A stretch of 64,000 nt of DNA from Prorocentrum cordatum (taxonomy: Eukaryota > Sar > Dinophyceae > Prorocentrales > Prorocentraceae), in assembly GCA_963575745.1 (NCBI GenBank), contig CAUYUJ010015719.1, positions 252,405 to 316,404 of the forward strand, read 5' to 3'. Positions 1-11,449 of the stretch are shown here, in pieces (within the stretch, counting starts at the first letter, position 1; every line of letters starts with the position of its first letter). The notes under the pieces were generated by a model. It did not search any database. It was not told where the DNA came from and saw nothing but the letters and a program-made list of their open reading frames with translations. The translations under genes and the position numbers were made by a program.

Positions 1-1300
1 TCTGGCTTCACAGCGCAATCATTTTGACGAGCCCGGGGCCGAGAGACTTGACGGAACGTGCACAAATCAACAACAATTGGCGAGCGGACCCTAATGCGAA
101 CCAATCTTGGCGCGACGTCCAAACAGAAATCCAAGAATCAGCCCAAACATCGAACCCCGATGGGCTCCAACCCCCGAGCCTGCTGTTCCGACGAGAGAGC
201 CCCACGGTCGAACCCCTGCGGAAATATCACGGACGTCTTCTGGCGGTGGATCGAATCCGAATCCAGTGCCCACCAAGCGACATACTGCCATGTTGCCTGC
301 GAGAACGTCTAGATCGTTCAGGGGCGCAACGCCAGCGCCGTCGGCAAGGGCCCCATGCCCCCCCCCCCCCCCCATCGCCATCCCAAGCGGGGCTCTGGAG
401 AAGCGCGTCGGCCGCGAGGCAGACGCGGGATGCTCGACGCCGTGGCCCGCAGCACTGGATCGAACGCATGAATTAATCGGCTGCCAGAGAGGGGGCGCCA
501 TTGTTCGATGTCGCGGATCAACATGAAGGTGGCCTCCTGGAGGCCCGCGAAGAGTGCAGCAACCGCGCGCTATCGATATCAAGCACGCACCGCTCTCACA
601 TGTAAGGCAGTGGGCCCATGCACTCCAGAGTCCCAGGGATGACCCCATGCAGCAGCGAGGGTGAGACAGCTTTGATGTCGCGCATGCACATGCCATCGAA
701 CTTACAGGCGCGGTGCACGCCGTGCTGAATGAGCCTTGTCTCTAGCACTAGACTATGGTTGCCCGCGCGCCCCATGCGAGCGAACGCTCTCTGAAATCCG
801 ACGCGTCGCGCTGGCGGACTTCAGCGGCGAGGCCTGTTCTGGGCTTGGCGCAACAACGCGTTGCTAGTGTTGGACAGCATGGCAGGCCGAGTCCGCGCGG
901 CATCGCGCGCGCGCGGCCTGCCCGAGGCCCCCGGGGAATTCGCTTTCATCGAGGAAGACCGCGCGGGCATCGTCGAGGCAGGGGCGCAAGGTACCCTGGC
1001 CAAAATGGCCGGCGAACAAGTTGCGCTGGGCGCGCCCCACCCGCCCAGAGCAAGGGGCGCGGCCGGGCCCGGGGGCGGAGTCAGGAACAGCTTTCGCGAT
1101 TGCGCTGAACTCGCCAAACCCGATGGTCCAGAAGATTCCGCTGGGAGCGTTCTGCGCATGTTCGTGGACATGGCCGAGCGAGCTCTGGCCCGTGGTTTCC
1201 GCAGCGCGCGCCCCGCCCAATGCCGACGCAGTTCCCGCGCGATGTCCGCAGGGTCGGCGAGTCGATTGCCGAGCGGATCCGCCGCAGCCTGGAGACCCAC
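1..1300 (-). pseudogene. LINE reverse transcriptase remnant
   Basis: Broken minus-strand coding sequence of a non-LTR retrotransposon reverse transcriptase, running off the left edge of the window. Visible in separate frames are the pre-RT linker (RLADPADIARELRRHW near 1255), the finger motif DSAPGPG near 1080 (compare the common SAPGPDG), the block TRPAMLSNTSNALL near 870 (compare TRPLxLSNTDNK in LINE RTs) and VLDIDSARLLH near 590 (compare NVLDxD). The frame changes between each motif and stops intervene, so no functional enzyme is encoded. It lies in the same orientation and expected order after the endonuclease piece at 1900-2580. The family motifs are from general knowledge of LINE RTs; the precise LINE clade cannot be named. 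Confidence 0.6.
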
Positions 1301-1589
1301 CTCCTGTCAGGTGCGCCCCCGCCGAGAACGATCACTTGCAAACTTCTCGGCTGAGGAAGACTTCCTCCTGGGATGCGTGGATGCGCCCTGGATATCCTGG
1401 ATGTCCTGGTGTCGCGTGTCAGTCTTCAACTGTCCCATGTGAGTGTCAGAATCGACAGGGTCGGCCCAGGTCCCAGAGGACGCCAGCATGACATTTGCTA
1501 GCTTGGCATGGGCGCGACGGACTCGCTGCGCGACCGACAGACGACCAGAGCGAATGTCTCGTAGAGCGGCCAGACAGCAATACCTTTTA

Positions 1590-1675
1590 CATATCTACAC
1601 ACATATATGTATACATATACGTATATGTATGTATGTATGTAAATTCGTATATATATATATATATGTATATATGCA
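1590..1675. repeat. ATAC/TATG microsatellite in the LINE remnant
   Basis: AT-rich tract of alternating ACAT, GTAT and TA units that interrupts the LINE between its endonuclease and RT sections. Confidence 0.85.
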
Positions 1676-1879
1676 CTCACGACTGGCGCGCGCTCCATGG
1701 TGTTCGAGAGTGCGCATGACCTGGTGAGCGGCGAAGCGAATCATGACTGCGGCCTCCTGAGCAGCTTCAGCCAGGCCCTTCGAGAGCACGCCGAAATCCT
1801 CCAGGGTCTCCTGGGCGACTCGAGGGTACATGCTGCGACGAGCAACCCGCGCAGGAACGCGAGGCTTTGATGATCCGCG

Positions 1880-2580
1880 TCGAGGCTGGTGCCAAATTAA
1901 AACTGGGGTATGATCAGATAAAATGTCCAAATCCAAATACATCCGGCAGTCTCACTGGAGGCATTCAGATCGATGAGGTCAGCGGTGGCCCAAGGCAGGC
2001 ACATGCGGTCCAAGTGCGCAGCCGACGCGATGACGCGATGTCTGTGCTGACCCTAAGCATGGCGTATAACTCTGCGAGTGTGATGTGGTTGACCGTTCTT
2101 GGTGAACTGCGCGAAGGCATTGTTGAAGTCTGCGCCCGTGGCACGCGAAGGATGTATCACCCTATTGAAGACATCGCATTGCTGGCTACCCGCTCCATCG
2201 GCGCAGATGTTGAAGTCACAACATAAAATGCACGCGCATGCGTGCAAGGAGGGGTGGGCGGCCCATGCTCGGCAACGCGCAGCTCCGGGCTGACGTGCGC
2301 ATCGACGGCGCACGTGGCGCGCGCGCTGTCGCGCGCGATGGCGGCCTGGACGCGCCCGCGATATACGTTGACGGGGCAAGGGTGAAGATGCTGCTTCCGC
2401 GGAGAAGGGTGCATGCACATTAAAAAGCCACTGGTGGCAGTGGCGTGGGAAGAGGGCCCGACCCCGCAGCTTTCGGCGAGCCCCCTAAGAGGGACATGTA
2501 GAGCAGCGTCTGGAGCGCGGGCTTCTTGTATGAATGCGATAGAATGCTTCTCTAACAAGTGTGATGCGCTGAGTCGCATG
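1880..2580 (-). pseudogene. LINE APE-type endonuclease remnant
   Basis: Decayed endonuclease/exonuclease/phosphatase domain that would nick target DNA for LINE insertion. Three family motifs appear in correct order but in different frames: IAFIQEARAPD near 2535 (the QE magnesium-ligand motif), CCDFNICADG near 2220 (the GDFN motif, with the glycine replaced by cysteine) and LSDHTPVLI near 1920 (the terminal SDHxPV motif). At least two frameshifts separate them. It belongs with the ORF1-like piece upstream and the RT piece downstream on the same strand. Motif recognition is from knowledge of the family; the loss of activity is inferred from the frame breaks. Confidence 0.65.
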
Positions 2581-2989
2581 CGCCGATGCGCACGCGATGC
2601 CGTCGCGTATCCGAACAGAGATTGGCAGTTCCATGAGGCGACAGAGAACGCGGGCGCGGGGGGGGGAACAAAGTGACCCGATAGGTCGGGCGGGCCATTC
2701 TCAGCGTCGCCGCTGCGGTCTCAGCCGCTGCCCGACGGCGCCGAGCTGCCGGTCGAAGAGGAGGGGGGCGAGTCAGGCTGGATCTGCCCAGGGTGAGTAG
2801 CGTCTCGAGGCGGGGGAATTGGCGATTACATTCTCGATGGGGGCGCCGCCGGTGCCAGTCGCTGCGTCTTCTCCGTCAGTGACGTCATAGACGCTGCGGG
2901 TGCCGCTCGCGGCGATGGCCCCCTGCGCGCCCCTAATTCACGGCGCCGCGGTTGGCCCCGGCGGGCGTCTGCAGCGGCAGATCGGCTCC

Positions 2990-4110
2990 CTAGTCGCGGA
3001 AGGCCTGGTGGACAGCCTCTACGCTGGCACTGGCGCCCGCGACCTCCATCTTAACGGTCGCTAGGCACGCGATTCTGGACGGCCTGCAAGAGCTTGCCGA
3101 ATGCGCGACTGTTGCGGCGAAGTCCAGTTGATGCACCATGGCGCGCGCGAAGCTCGCGCCGTTTGAAACTGACGCTCTCCAGTGGCCCGCGCCCGCAGAG
3201 GACGCGGCCACTGGCGAAGGCGATGAACTGCCTGGCGTCGTCGGCAGAGACAAAGGTCATGGAGCAGCAGCTGTTCAGGTCGTGGGCCTTTCGCGTCTCA
3301 GGCTGACTGATGTGGGCATGCAAATTCGAGATGGCTCCGCACGCGCGACCGGGGCCCCCGCGGCCGCGGGCTCCAGGAAGCCGTCAGCCCAGGCACGGCG
3401 CGGTTCAGCAGGCCGCTCGGGCCCTCGGAGGTAGCTGGAATCCGAAACACGAGAAGACGCAGAAGCATTCGTCGACCCAGCCGGCAGGGAAGGCGCCGCG
3501 GTGTAAGTCGAAATAACAAGCCCTTGCTCCAAAACGGCCATCCTCTGGCCGAACATCGCGCCCTGCGCCTCCATTCGCTCGTCCAGCTCATTCCTCCAGT
3601 CCGTGCGGTCTTCGGGCTGCATGGCGACGTCGGCGCTGCCTTTGGCCCTGGCCTACAGCGCCTCGAGCTGCACCTGGAGCGCGGCGCTCTGAGCCTGGGT
3701 GACGGAGAGGGTGCGCTGCATTTCACCGAACGTGACCTTCATGCGTGGTGCCGACCTGAGTTTGTAGAGAACCCTGGCTCTCCTGGATAACCTCGGTAAG
3801 CATGGCGCGCATGTCGGACAGCATCGCTCCGTAACATTCGCTAAGTGGCAGGTGGTATCTCAGCGTGGGAACGCCATCTGGCTCGCGATCCAGCCGGAAT
3901 GCATGGGGCACATCTCCAGATAGGGCGTGGGGGCGCACGAAGTGTCCGTTCCGATCACCTCGCACAGGCGCAGGCGAGTCATGGCTGGAGATGGTGTCGG
4001 GGGGCGGGCTCAACGAGCGCAGCTGCAACGGCGGTCTCGTGTCGACAAGGTCGTCATCCGTCAGCACTCCGTACTCACTCACTCACTCAAGAGCCGCGCC
4101 TGGGCGGCGC
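2990..4110 (-). pseudogene. LINE ORF1-like / N-terminal remnant
   Basis: Minus-strand coding fragments preceding the endonuclease. A 120-residue segment (4082 to 3723) begins MSEYGVLTDDDLVDT and is followed after a frame change by a segment with ELDERMEAQGAMFGQRMAVLEQG (3600-3520), probably a short coiled coil, and then by MTFVSADDARQFIAFASG (near 3260), which resembles the RNA-recognition-like strand-helix unit found in LINE ORF1 proteins. Three frames are used, so it is broken. I assign it to the LINE because of strand, order and proximity; the amino-acid evidence alone is weak. Confidence 0.4.
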
Positions 4111-4253
4111 ACCGGCAAAAGAAAAACTACATACACATGTCTGGGAGCGGCGACCGTGCCTCGGATCTCGACCACCGGCGGCCTTTGTGCAAGTGGCGCG
4201 CGAGGGTGTCTCCGTAGGTGTCCACCAACGGCATGGCAGCAGCAGCGTCTTCC

Positions 4254-4682
4254 TCAGCGGTATGTCTGGGAGCCGCCGCGGACCCCCTCCTCGGCGCTCT
4301 TCACGAAGCACTTGAAGGGGCCCCAGGACACACAAATAAATACACACAAATAAAAGGGTTCCCCATATTCTCCCATAGTTTCAAAGTTTCTGTCTTCCCC
4401 CCTACTTCCCATATTTTCCTGGGGGTGGACGATGAATTGTGTCTGTGTGTTTTTTCTCCTCCTGATCCCTGTCGGGTTCCTGGTTGGCCGGGCTCGCCGC
4501 GCGCTTGGCGGAGCTGGCCCCGGGCGCGGCAAGCGCGGCACCGCCGGCAGATGCAGCAGCCCCAGACGACGAGGAGGCCGCGGCCGAGGCAGCTACAGCG
4601 CCCCCCGGGTCCTAGGAGGCCAGCGGGTCGGACGCGCCCCTGCCCTCGCAGAAACGCGGCTTGCCGTTTTTTTTTTTTTGTT

Positions 4683-4713
<31 letters not shown>

Positions 4714-4942
4714 GGGCTTGCCAGTCTGAGCGGCGCCTTGCACGCCGGCGGGCGCGGCCGTGCTTGGGGCCATAGCGGCGGCAGCGGTGCCTGCAAAACC
4801 GATGTCCACAGGGGAGGTCGGATTTGGAAGCGTTGCCCCGCCAGGAGCTCACCAAAGGAGGCCCCGCCAGCACCGCGGAGGCGCGGGCAAAGCGGGCAGG
4901 CCCTCGAGGCGGCCCCTGCACCGCGTCGGGAAAAAGGTGCCC
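4254..4942 (-). pseudogene. Retroposed spliced-leader-tagged cDNA
   Basis: Sequence immediately downstream of the tandem spliced-leader relic. A plausible start at 4773 gives MAPSTAAPAGVQGAAQTGKP, then a 57-bp (AG)n plus poly-A insertion (4666-4722) bounded by the 8-bp direct repeat GGCAAGCC, then RFCEGRGASDPLAS and an in-frame TAG. Past the stop the frame stays alanine- and serine-rich (for example AKRAASPANQEPDRDQEE) until about 4446, where an AT-rich block to 4311 interrupts it; a possible last segment is GPFKCFVKSAEEGVRGG ending at 4254. The product is unrecognised. The stop and insertions mark it as a processed pseudogene. Confidence 0.5.
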
Positions 4943-4979
4943 CTTGAGCCAAACTGGCTTGAGCCAACATTGCTACGGA
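4943..4979 (-). other. Tandem relict dinoflagellate spliced leaders
   Basis: On the minus strand 4979-4958 matches the 22-nt dinoflagellate spliced leader at 20 positions (it starts TCCGTAGC and ends GGCTCAAG). It is followed directly by 4957-4943, a 15-nt copy lacking the first seven bases (starts CCAG, ends GGCTCAAG) with one mismatch. A full leader followed by a 5'-truncated one is the known signature of an mRNA that was trans-spliced, retroposed, trans-spliced again at the AG inside the old leader, and retroposed again. Confidence 0.88.
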
Positions 4980-6130
4980 AAGGATGGGGAGGAGGAGGCG
5001 GAGGAGGATGAGAAGGAGGAGGAGGCGGCGGAGGAGAAGGAGGAGGAGGAGGCGGCGGAGGAGGGGGGGGAGGAGGCAAAGGCACAGGCGAAGGCGCACA
5101 CGGGGCACATCCAGCCTCACGCCTGCGGGCAAAAAGGGCCCCGGCGAGAGACCTGGACGCGCGGCGGGGGCAGCACCCCCCACGGGACCGCTTGGGGTGC
5201 CGCCTGGCCCACCGAAAGAACCTCCTCCTCCTCCTCCTCCTCCTCCTCCTCCTCCTCCTTCTCAGGCGTGGAGGAGGAGAAAGGTGAGAAGGAGGAGGAC
5301 GGTGAGGAGAGTGCGGAGGCAGCGGCGCACCGACGCTGCCTGGGACAGCACCCCGGCGGCGCTGCGAGGCGGCGCCGCGGCTGCGGCCGCCGCGGGGGCG
5401 GCCGCCGGTGGCGCGGCCGCCTCCGCGGCGGCCTGCGCAGGGATGTCGTCCTCGTCGTTCGTCGTGTGTCGCCGTCGTCGTCGTCGACCTTCGTCGTCGT
5501 CGTCGTCGTCGTCGTCGACGTCGTCGTCGTCGTCGTCGTCGTCGAGGGTGGGGGGGATGATAAGAAGGAGGCGAAGGACGAAACCGCCGCTCCTCTTTTT
5601 CCCCCTCCTGCCTCTCGTTTCCTCCTTGTGTATCCTCCCTTCTCTTCCTCCCTCTCACTTCTATCTTGCCTTCCTCCTCTTCATCGTCCTCGGTCCTTCT
5701 CCTCGTCCTGTTCCTCCACCACTCCAGCCCCCTGCTTCGTCCTCTACATTGTCCATCTCCTCATACCTTCGCCATCCCCCATTCATTTCAATTCATCGTT
5801 CCTCTCTCCACCCACCCCTTCCCCAGATCCTCTTCCTACCCCATCCCGCCTCTTGCCTTCTCCTCCTTCTCCTTCTCCGCCCGCCCCCGCCGCGTCCTCT
5901 GACTTCTCCCTGCGTCATCCACTTTTCTCCTCCCGCGTCCCTCCTCCTCCTCCTCCTCCTCCTCCTCCTCCTCCAGCTCCCCCCCTCCTCCTCCAACTCC
6001 TCCTCTTTCCTGTGTTCTCCTCCCTCTCCCTCCTCCCCCCCGCCCAGCCATCCTCCCTTCCCCCACCATCGCTGCCCCCGCCGCCCCCTCCGCCGCCACT
6101 CCCCCGTCCCTCCCTCTCCATCTCCTGATC
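4980..6130. repeat. Purine/pyrimidine low-complexity tract
   Basis: A chain of simple repeats: GGA-rich purine tract (4983-5080), (CCT)n at 5221-5262, (CGT)n at 5463-5547, then about 550 bp of C/T-rich strand (5580-6128) with another CCT run near 5940-5975. Long open frames here code only serine-, proline- or arginine-rich low-complexity peptides and were not called. From 6130 to 6600 I see nothing recognisable. Confidence 0.85.
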
Positions 6131-6610
6131 TGCGAACGCCTTGGCCAAACAAAACACGCTTGCCACAGGCTGCCCCCTCCCTCCTCCCATAGGGGGCGAG
6201 GCTGGCCCCTGCCTGGATGAAAGCGGGCCCCCGTCTTCCATTTTCCCTTGCTCGCCGCCTCCTCCCCTTCCGCCCCTCGCCCCCGTCCTCGCTACCACCC
6301 AGCTTGAGCGCACTCGAGTCGATTGAGCTGAAGCCAGGAGAGGCGCAGACGCCGCCGCCGTGCACACGGACCCTTCGAGGCCAGGGTGTGGCCAAGCGAG
6401 TGATCGTATGTGCTTCTCTTCACATACAGACCACGGCCATCCGCACTCTTCCCGTCCCCCGTCTCCGCCGCGGTCGCCGCTGTCGCCATCGCCGCCGCCG
6501 TCGCGCCCGCCGTTCTCGTCGCCCACGTGGACCAATTATCTGCTTGAGCACCAGGGCAAATGCTCCGCCAATTCCTAAGAGCCGTGCCCGGCCGCGAAAA
6601 CTTGAACCTA

Positions 6611-6734
6611 CCATTAAGTCGGGCCTGTACCCCTGCAGGGGGATTTTCGACGAGAAATAAAAAATACACCAACAATAACAAAAAAATATTCCAAAAATCG
6701 TCTGGGGACTATTTTTGGACTTTTGATTGGCTTT
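6611..6734 (+). mobile_element. MITE-A fragment (left half)
   Basis: Starts with the family terminus GTCGGGCCTGTACCCCTGCAG followed by an A/T-rich interior with the block AAAAATCGTCTGGGGACTA also found in the copy at 33.6 kb. The right terminus is missing: the sequence runs into the tail of the cassette repeat. Confidence 0.6.
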
Positions 6735-7826
6735 TCTGGTGTATTTTGGGGGTATTTCCCTACCTAGGCTCTGCCTACAAGGGTTCTTACCCTCTACGTT
6801 AAAGGGGCCGGGCAGTGGGCCTCGCCCCGGGCGGTTCCCCCAGGATCCGCCCCGCGGTTCCCCCAGCTACGTCCCCTTAGCTTAGCGTTGCTTATCTCAT
6901 CTGAGCTTAGCCTAGCTTAACTTAGCTTAGCTTAGCTTAGCCTAGCCTAGCTTAGCTTAGCTTAGCCTAGCCTAGCCTAGCCTAGCTTAGCTTAGCGCAG
7001 CATCCGCATATCAAAGCGAAACCTGCCATATCATAGCATATCATAGCATACCCTTAGCATAGCGCAGCATAACACAGCGCAGCATAGCATAGCATAGCAT
7101 AGCATAGCATAGCATAGCATAGCATAGCGCAGCATAGCATAGCATAGCATAGCATAGCATAGCATAGCTTAGCATAGAACAGCGCAGCATAGCATAGCAT
7201 ATCATAGCATAACATAGCATCGCATAACATATCATAGCGCAGCATAGCATAGCATAGCGCAGCGCAGCATAGCATAGCATAGCATAGCGCAGCATAGCGT
7301 AGCATAGCAAAGCACAAGCAAAGCCAAGCAATAGCATCACCAACAACAAAGCAAACGCAACCGCAACAGCAAACGCAAAGGCAAGGGCAAACGCAAAGGC
7401 AAGAACAATAGCAGAGGCAATGCAAAGCAAAAGCAAAACCACTGCGAAAGTGTAGATGTATATTTAGATGTAGGTGTAGGTGTAGATGTGGATGTAGGTG
7501 TAGCTGTAGTTGTAGATGTGCATGTAGGTGTAGATGTAGGTGTAGATGTAGATGTGAGTGTAGCTGTAGATGTAAATGTAGATGTAGATGCATGTGTACA
7601 TGTACATGTAGATGTAGCTGTAGCTGTAGGTCTAGATGTAGATGTAGTTGTAGGTCTAGATGTAGTTGTAGGTCTAGATGTATATGTAGGTATATACATC
7701 TACATCTAGACCTACATGTGGATGTGTACATGTAGATGTAGTTGTGGGTCTAGTTGCACGTGTACATGTAGATGTAGTTGTAGGTCTAGGTGTAGATGTA
7801 GGTATGAAGCTGTACTATTACTACTG

Positions 7827-7866
<40 letters not shown>

Positions 7867-7964
7867 CACTACTACTACTACTACTACCACTACCACTACC
7901 ACTACCACTACCACTACCACTACCACTACCACAACCACTACCACTACCACTACCAATACTACCA

Positions 7965-8012
<48 letters not shown>

Positions 8013-8033
8013 TTACTACTACTACTACTACTG

Positions 8034-8091
<58 letters not shown>

Positions 8092-8205
8092 CGCTACTGC
8101 TACAACTGCGACGATGAGGAGAAGGAGGAGGACGGCGTTTACCATTACTACTAATATTGCTCTCCTCGGGGCTCCAACTCCTAGGTAGGGTCGCTCTGGG
8201 ATAAT
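6735..8205 (-). repeat. Modular microsatellite cassette, copy A (complete)
   Basis: Read on the minus strand: a head at 8205-8160 (containing CCCTACCTAGGAGTTGGAGC), (TAG)n at 8105-7810, a TCTACA-type hexamer field 7805-7450, (TTTGC)n 7445-7310, (GCTAT)n 7315-7020, (GCTAA)n 6995-6880, and a GC-rich tail 6885-6735 that contains GGGGGAACCGCGGGGCGGAT and ends in the small palindrome AGGCAGAGCCTAGGT. The same modules occur in the same order at 31.4-32.7 kb, including the junction TTTTGCTTTTGCTTTGCATT. The open frames crossing it (HLHLHL..YAMLCYAML) are artefacts of repeat period and are not called as genes. Confidence 0.85.
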
Positions 8206-8207
8206 CT

Positions 8208-8265
8208 TTTTTTTGTCGAAAATCCCGCTGTAGGGGGACACGCCCGAAATCCGCCGATCCGGCGT
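8208..8265 (-). mobile_element. MITE-A terminus
   Basis: Inverted copy of the MITE-A end: GAAAATCCCGCTGTAGGGGG then ACACGCCCGA. No partner terminus was found on the left, where it abuts the head of the cassette repeat. Confidence 0.5.
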
Positions 8266-8369
8266 GTGAGTTGAAGGGGGGGTGGGCCGGGGTGGCTCTG
8301 CCGGGGTAGGGGGGGAGGGGGGGGGGGCTTCCACAGATCTCCCTTAGGAAAACATACATTTTTAGCATG

Positions 8370-8645
8370 TTCGCCTCTTGGGCCTTAACAGTGCCCAAAA
8401 CGGCTCAAGGGGCCCTCAAAAAGGCTCCAAGACGGCCTAAGAAGGGCTTACGCAGGCCCAGGAGGCCCCCAAGACGGCGCAAGAGGGCTCCAGGACGGGC
8501 CCAAGAGGCGCCCAAAAGGGCTCCAAGACGGCCCAAGAAGGGCCCAAGACGGCCCAGGAGGCCCCCAGGAGGCCCCAAGACGCCCCCAAGAGGCCCCAAA
8601 AGGCCCCAACTGGCCCCCAAGGACCCCCCAAAGGCCCCCAAGAAG
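8370..8645. repeat. CCCAAGACGGC degenerate 10-11-bp repeat
   Basis: Tightly packed variants of GGCCCAAGACGGCCCAAGAGG with spacing near 10-11 bp. A block resembling the one at 61640 (CATACATTT.TAGCAT) lies just before it at 8350. The plus-strand open frame through it is repeat-derived. Confidence 0.7.
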
Positions 8646-8659
8646 CTCAAAAGCTGCCT

Positions 8660-9172
<513 letters not shown>

Positions 9173-9279
9173 CCCGGATCGGCGGCACTGGCCGGAGGCC
9201 ATTCCAACAAACCTACCATGGGGACTCTCATCAAGACCTCCAGAACGCCGCCGCCGTGGTCTTGGTCTTTCTCCAGTTT

Positions 9280-9476
9280 CGTCCGTCGTCGTCATCGTCG
9301 TTCTGCGTTTGTTGCCGTTGCTCTGCTCTCGTCGCCGCTCGCCGTCGTCTCTCGTCGTCGTCGCCGCCACCGTCGTCGTCGGCCTGCCCCCGCGGCGGCC
9401 GGTGCCGCCGTTCGCCGTCATCGCCTCCGCCGCCAGGGTCGTCAATGGTCCTGTCTCGTCGTCGTTGTCGTCGCCA

Positions 9477-9524
<48 letters not shown>

Positions 9525-9545
9525 TCGGTCGTCGTCGGGTTCGTC
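9280..9545. repeat. (CGT)n-rich array
   Basis: Imperfect CGT/CGC trinucleotides becoming a pure run at 9478-9524. No gene is supported here or in 9546-9800. Confidence 0.85.
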
Positions 9546-9799
9546 GCCGCGTCCCGGGGTCGTTGGGTCGTCGCTCGTCGCCGTCGGTCGCCGTCCGCTC
9601 GTCGAGCTCTCGTCGTCGAGCGGCTCGCCCCGGCAGCGGCGGGCGCCGCCCCGAGCGCCGCCAGCACCGCAGAGGCGCGGGCCGCGAGGCCACCGGCGAA
9701 GGAAACGATGGCCTGCAGATCCGCCGCCGCGCGCCGCCGTCAAGCGCCTCTGTCGCAGCCCGCGGCGGCGCGCGCGGCCGCAGAAACGGCCTCCTCACC

Positions 9800-9957
9800 C
9801 AGAACCCCTCGAGTCATGAAAAAATCACGACGGGACGTTTTTCCTCACCGGGCCTCAAGACCGTCAAAGAACGACTCAGGCTGAGAAACCGGTCCCGGGG
9901 AATGGGTCTGGACCTCTAAGGTTAACGTCATGAAAAACTCATGGCGCCGGGGGTCTG
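9800..9957 (-). mobile_element. MITE-B copy
   Basis: Foldback element about 155 bp long whose right end is GGGGGTCTGGG and whose left end is the diverged inverted match AGAACCCCTCGAG. Sub-terminal blocks TCATGAAAAA and CGTCATGAAAAA are inverted relative to each other, and the interior GGTCTGGACC block is shared with copies at 11.1, 61.1 and 63.6 kb. Confidence 0.65.
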
Positions 9958-10299
9958 GGCATGCCTCCTCCTCCAGTGGACCAGGAAGCAAACGATACCA
10001 CGCCATCTGCGGCCCCACGGGCCTGAACATATGCCGTGAATCTGGCTTGCGCTTTTGCGTGGTGTACGCTGCGGCGCCCGATGGGCCGTAGCACATTATA
10101 GAGGGCCGTAGGAGGGGTGGTGTTGTTTGTTTATTGGTCGATCCAGGAGGATCCTGAGGCCGAGGAGGAGGCCAGGACGAGGAGGACGAGGAGCTCGCGG
10201 AGGAGGGCCCGGGTAAGAGCGGACGACGACGACGCGGTGAGCGCTGGCTTGCCGCGCGGCCGCGGCCCGCCGGTGCAGCAGCACGCAGCGTGTGCAGGC

Positions 10300-10860
10300 C
10301 TCCGCCCTCCTCCTCCTCCTCCTCCTCGTCCTCCTCCTCCTCCTCCTCCTCCTCCTCCTCCTCCTCCTCCTCCTCCTCCTCCTCCTCCTCCTCCTCCTCC
10401 TCCTCCCCTCCTCCCCTCCTCCTCCTCTTCTTCCTCCTCTTCTTCCTCCTCTTCTCCTCCTCCTCCTCCCTCCTCCTCCTCCTCATCCTCCTCCTCCCCC
10501 TCCTCCTCCTCCTCCTCCTCCTTCTCCTCCTATTCTTCCTCCTATTCTTCCTCCTCCTCCTCTTCCTCCTCCTCCTCCTCTTCCCTCCTTCTCCTCCACC
10601 TCCTCGTCCTCGTCCTCCTCCTCCTCCTCCTCCTCCTCCTCCTCCTTCTCCTCCTCCTCCTCCTCCTCCTCCTCCTCCTCCTCCTCCTCCTCCTCCTCCT
10701 GCTCCGCCTCCCTCCTCCTCCTGCCTCCCTCCTCCTGTCCTCCTCCTCTCCTCCTCCCTGCGTCCTTCTCCTCCTCCGCTCTCCCTCCTCCTCCTGCCTT
10801 CTCCTCCTCCTGTCTCCTCCTCCTGTCTCCTCCTCCCTCCTCCTGCGTCCTGCGGTCGGG
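10300..10860. repeat. (CCT)n array
   Basis: About 560 bp of CTC/CCT trinucleotide with interruptions, pyrimidines on the plus strand throughout. Between 9958 and 10299 and between 10861 and 11105 I see no gene or other structure. Confidence 0.95.
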
Positions 10861-11106
10861 CACGCTGGCCTCGCGCCTCGCGGCGGCGGCCCCGGCGACG
10901 CGCTGCGCCCTGCAAGCGGGCAGCGTGTCGCTCCGCTCCGCGGAGCGGGTGCTTCGAGCGGCTCGGGGCGCGGGCGCCTCGGGGGGCCGGGGCGTGGACG
11001 GCGTGTCGCGCTGGAGGGCGGTGGGCCAGAACCTGCGGCGCGACGTGCCAGGCCAGGGTTCCCGACCGCACGCTGCCATCCTGCTGCACGCTCTTCTCCC
11101 CGCCCT

Positions 11107-11305
11107 GCTCAAAGAACCCAGACCCCCAACGTCGTGATTTCGTTCGCGACCTGACCCCCAGGAGCCTGGACCCCTTCCTCGGGATCGGGTTTTCATCCTG
11201 GGTCGTTGGTGGATGGTCCCGAGGGCCGGTGAGGACCTCTGGAGGCCGAACATCGCGACAAAAACTCCCATCACGATTTTTTCACGCCGCTAGGGGGTCT
11301 GGGAA
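11107..11305 (+). mobile_element. MITE-B copy (complete)
   Basis: Begins CCCAGACCCCC and ends GGGGGTCTGGG, perfect 11-bp terminal inverted repeats. Sub-terminal CGTCGTGATTT and CACGATTTTTTCACG are also inverted. The interior carries CCTGGACCCCTTCC, the variant of the shared family block. There is no coding capacity. Confidence 0.75.
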
Positions 11306-11449
11306 CTTATCCTCTTGCAGTGTGCTCCTGCTCCTGCGCCGCCAGTCCGCCGACGACGTCTCCGCCGACGCCACGGTCGCCGTCGCCCACGCCGCGGTCG
11401 CTGCTGTGTCTGTCGTCGTCGAAGATGAAAAATCATAATAAGAAGAGAA

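Noticed and set aside
7054-7731. Long minus-strand open frame reading HLHLHL then YAMLCYAML
   Set aside because: It is generated by hexamer and pentamer microsatellites whose combined period avoids stops; the copy B frame is the same for the same reason.
8395-8409. CCAAAACGGCTCAAG as a spliced-leader relic
   Set aside because: It has only 11 of 15 matches and lies in a CCAAGACGGC repeat cluster that produces such words by chance.
10290-11438. Several 280-410-codon frames rich in Ser, Leu, Pro or Glu/Gly
   Set aside because: They are artefacts of the CCT and GGA arrays in all six frames.
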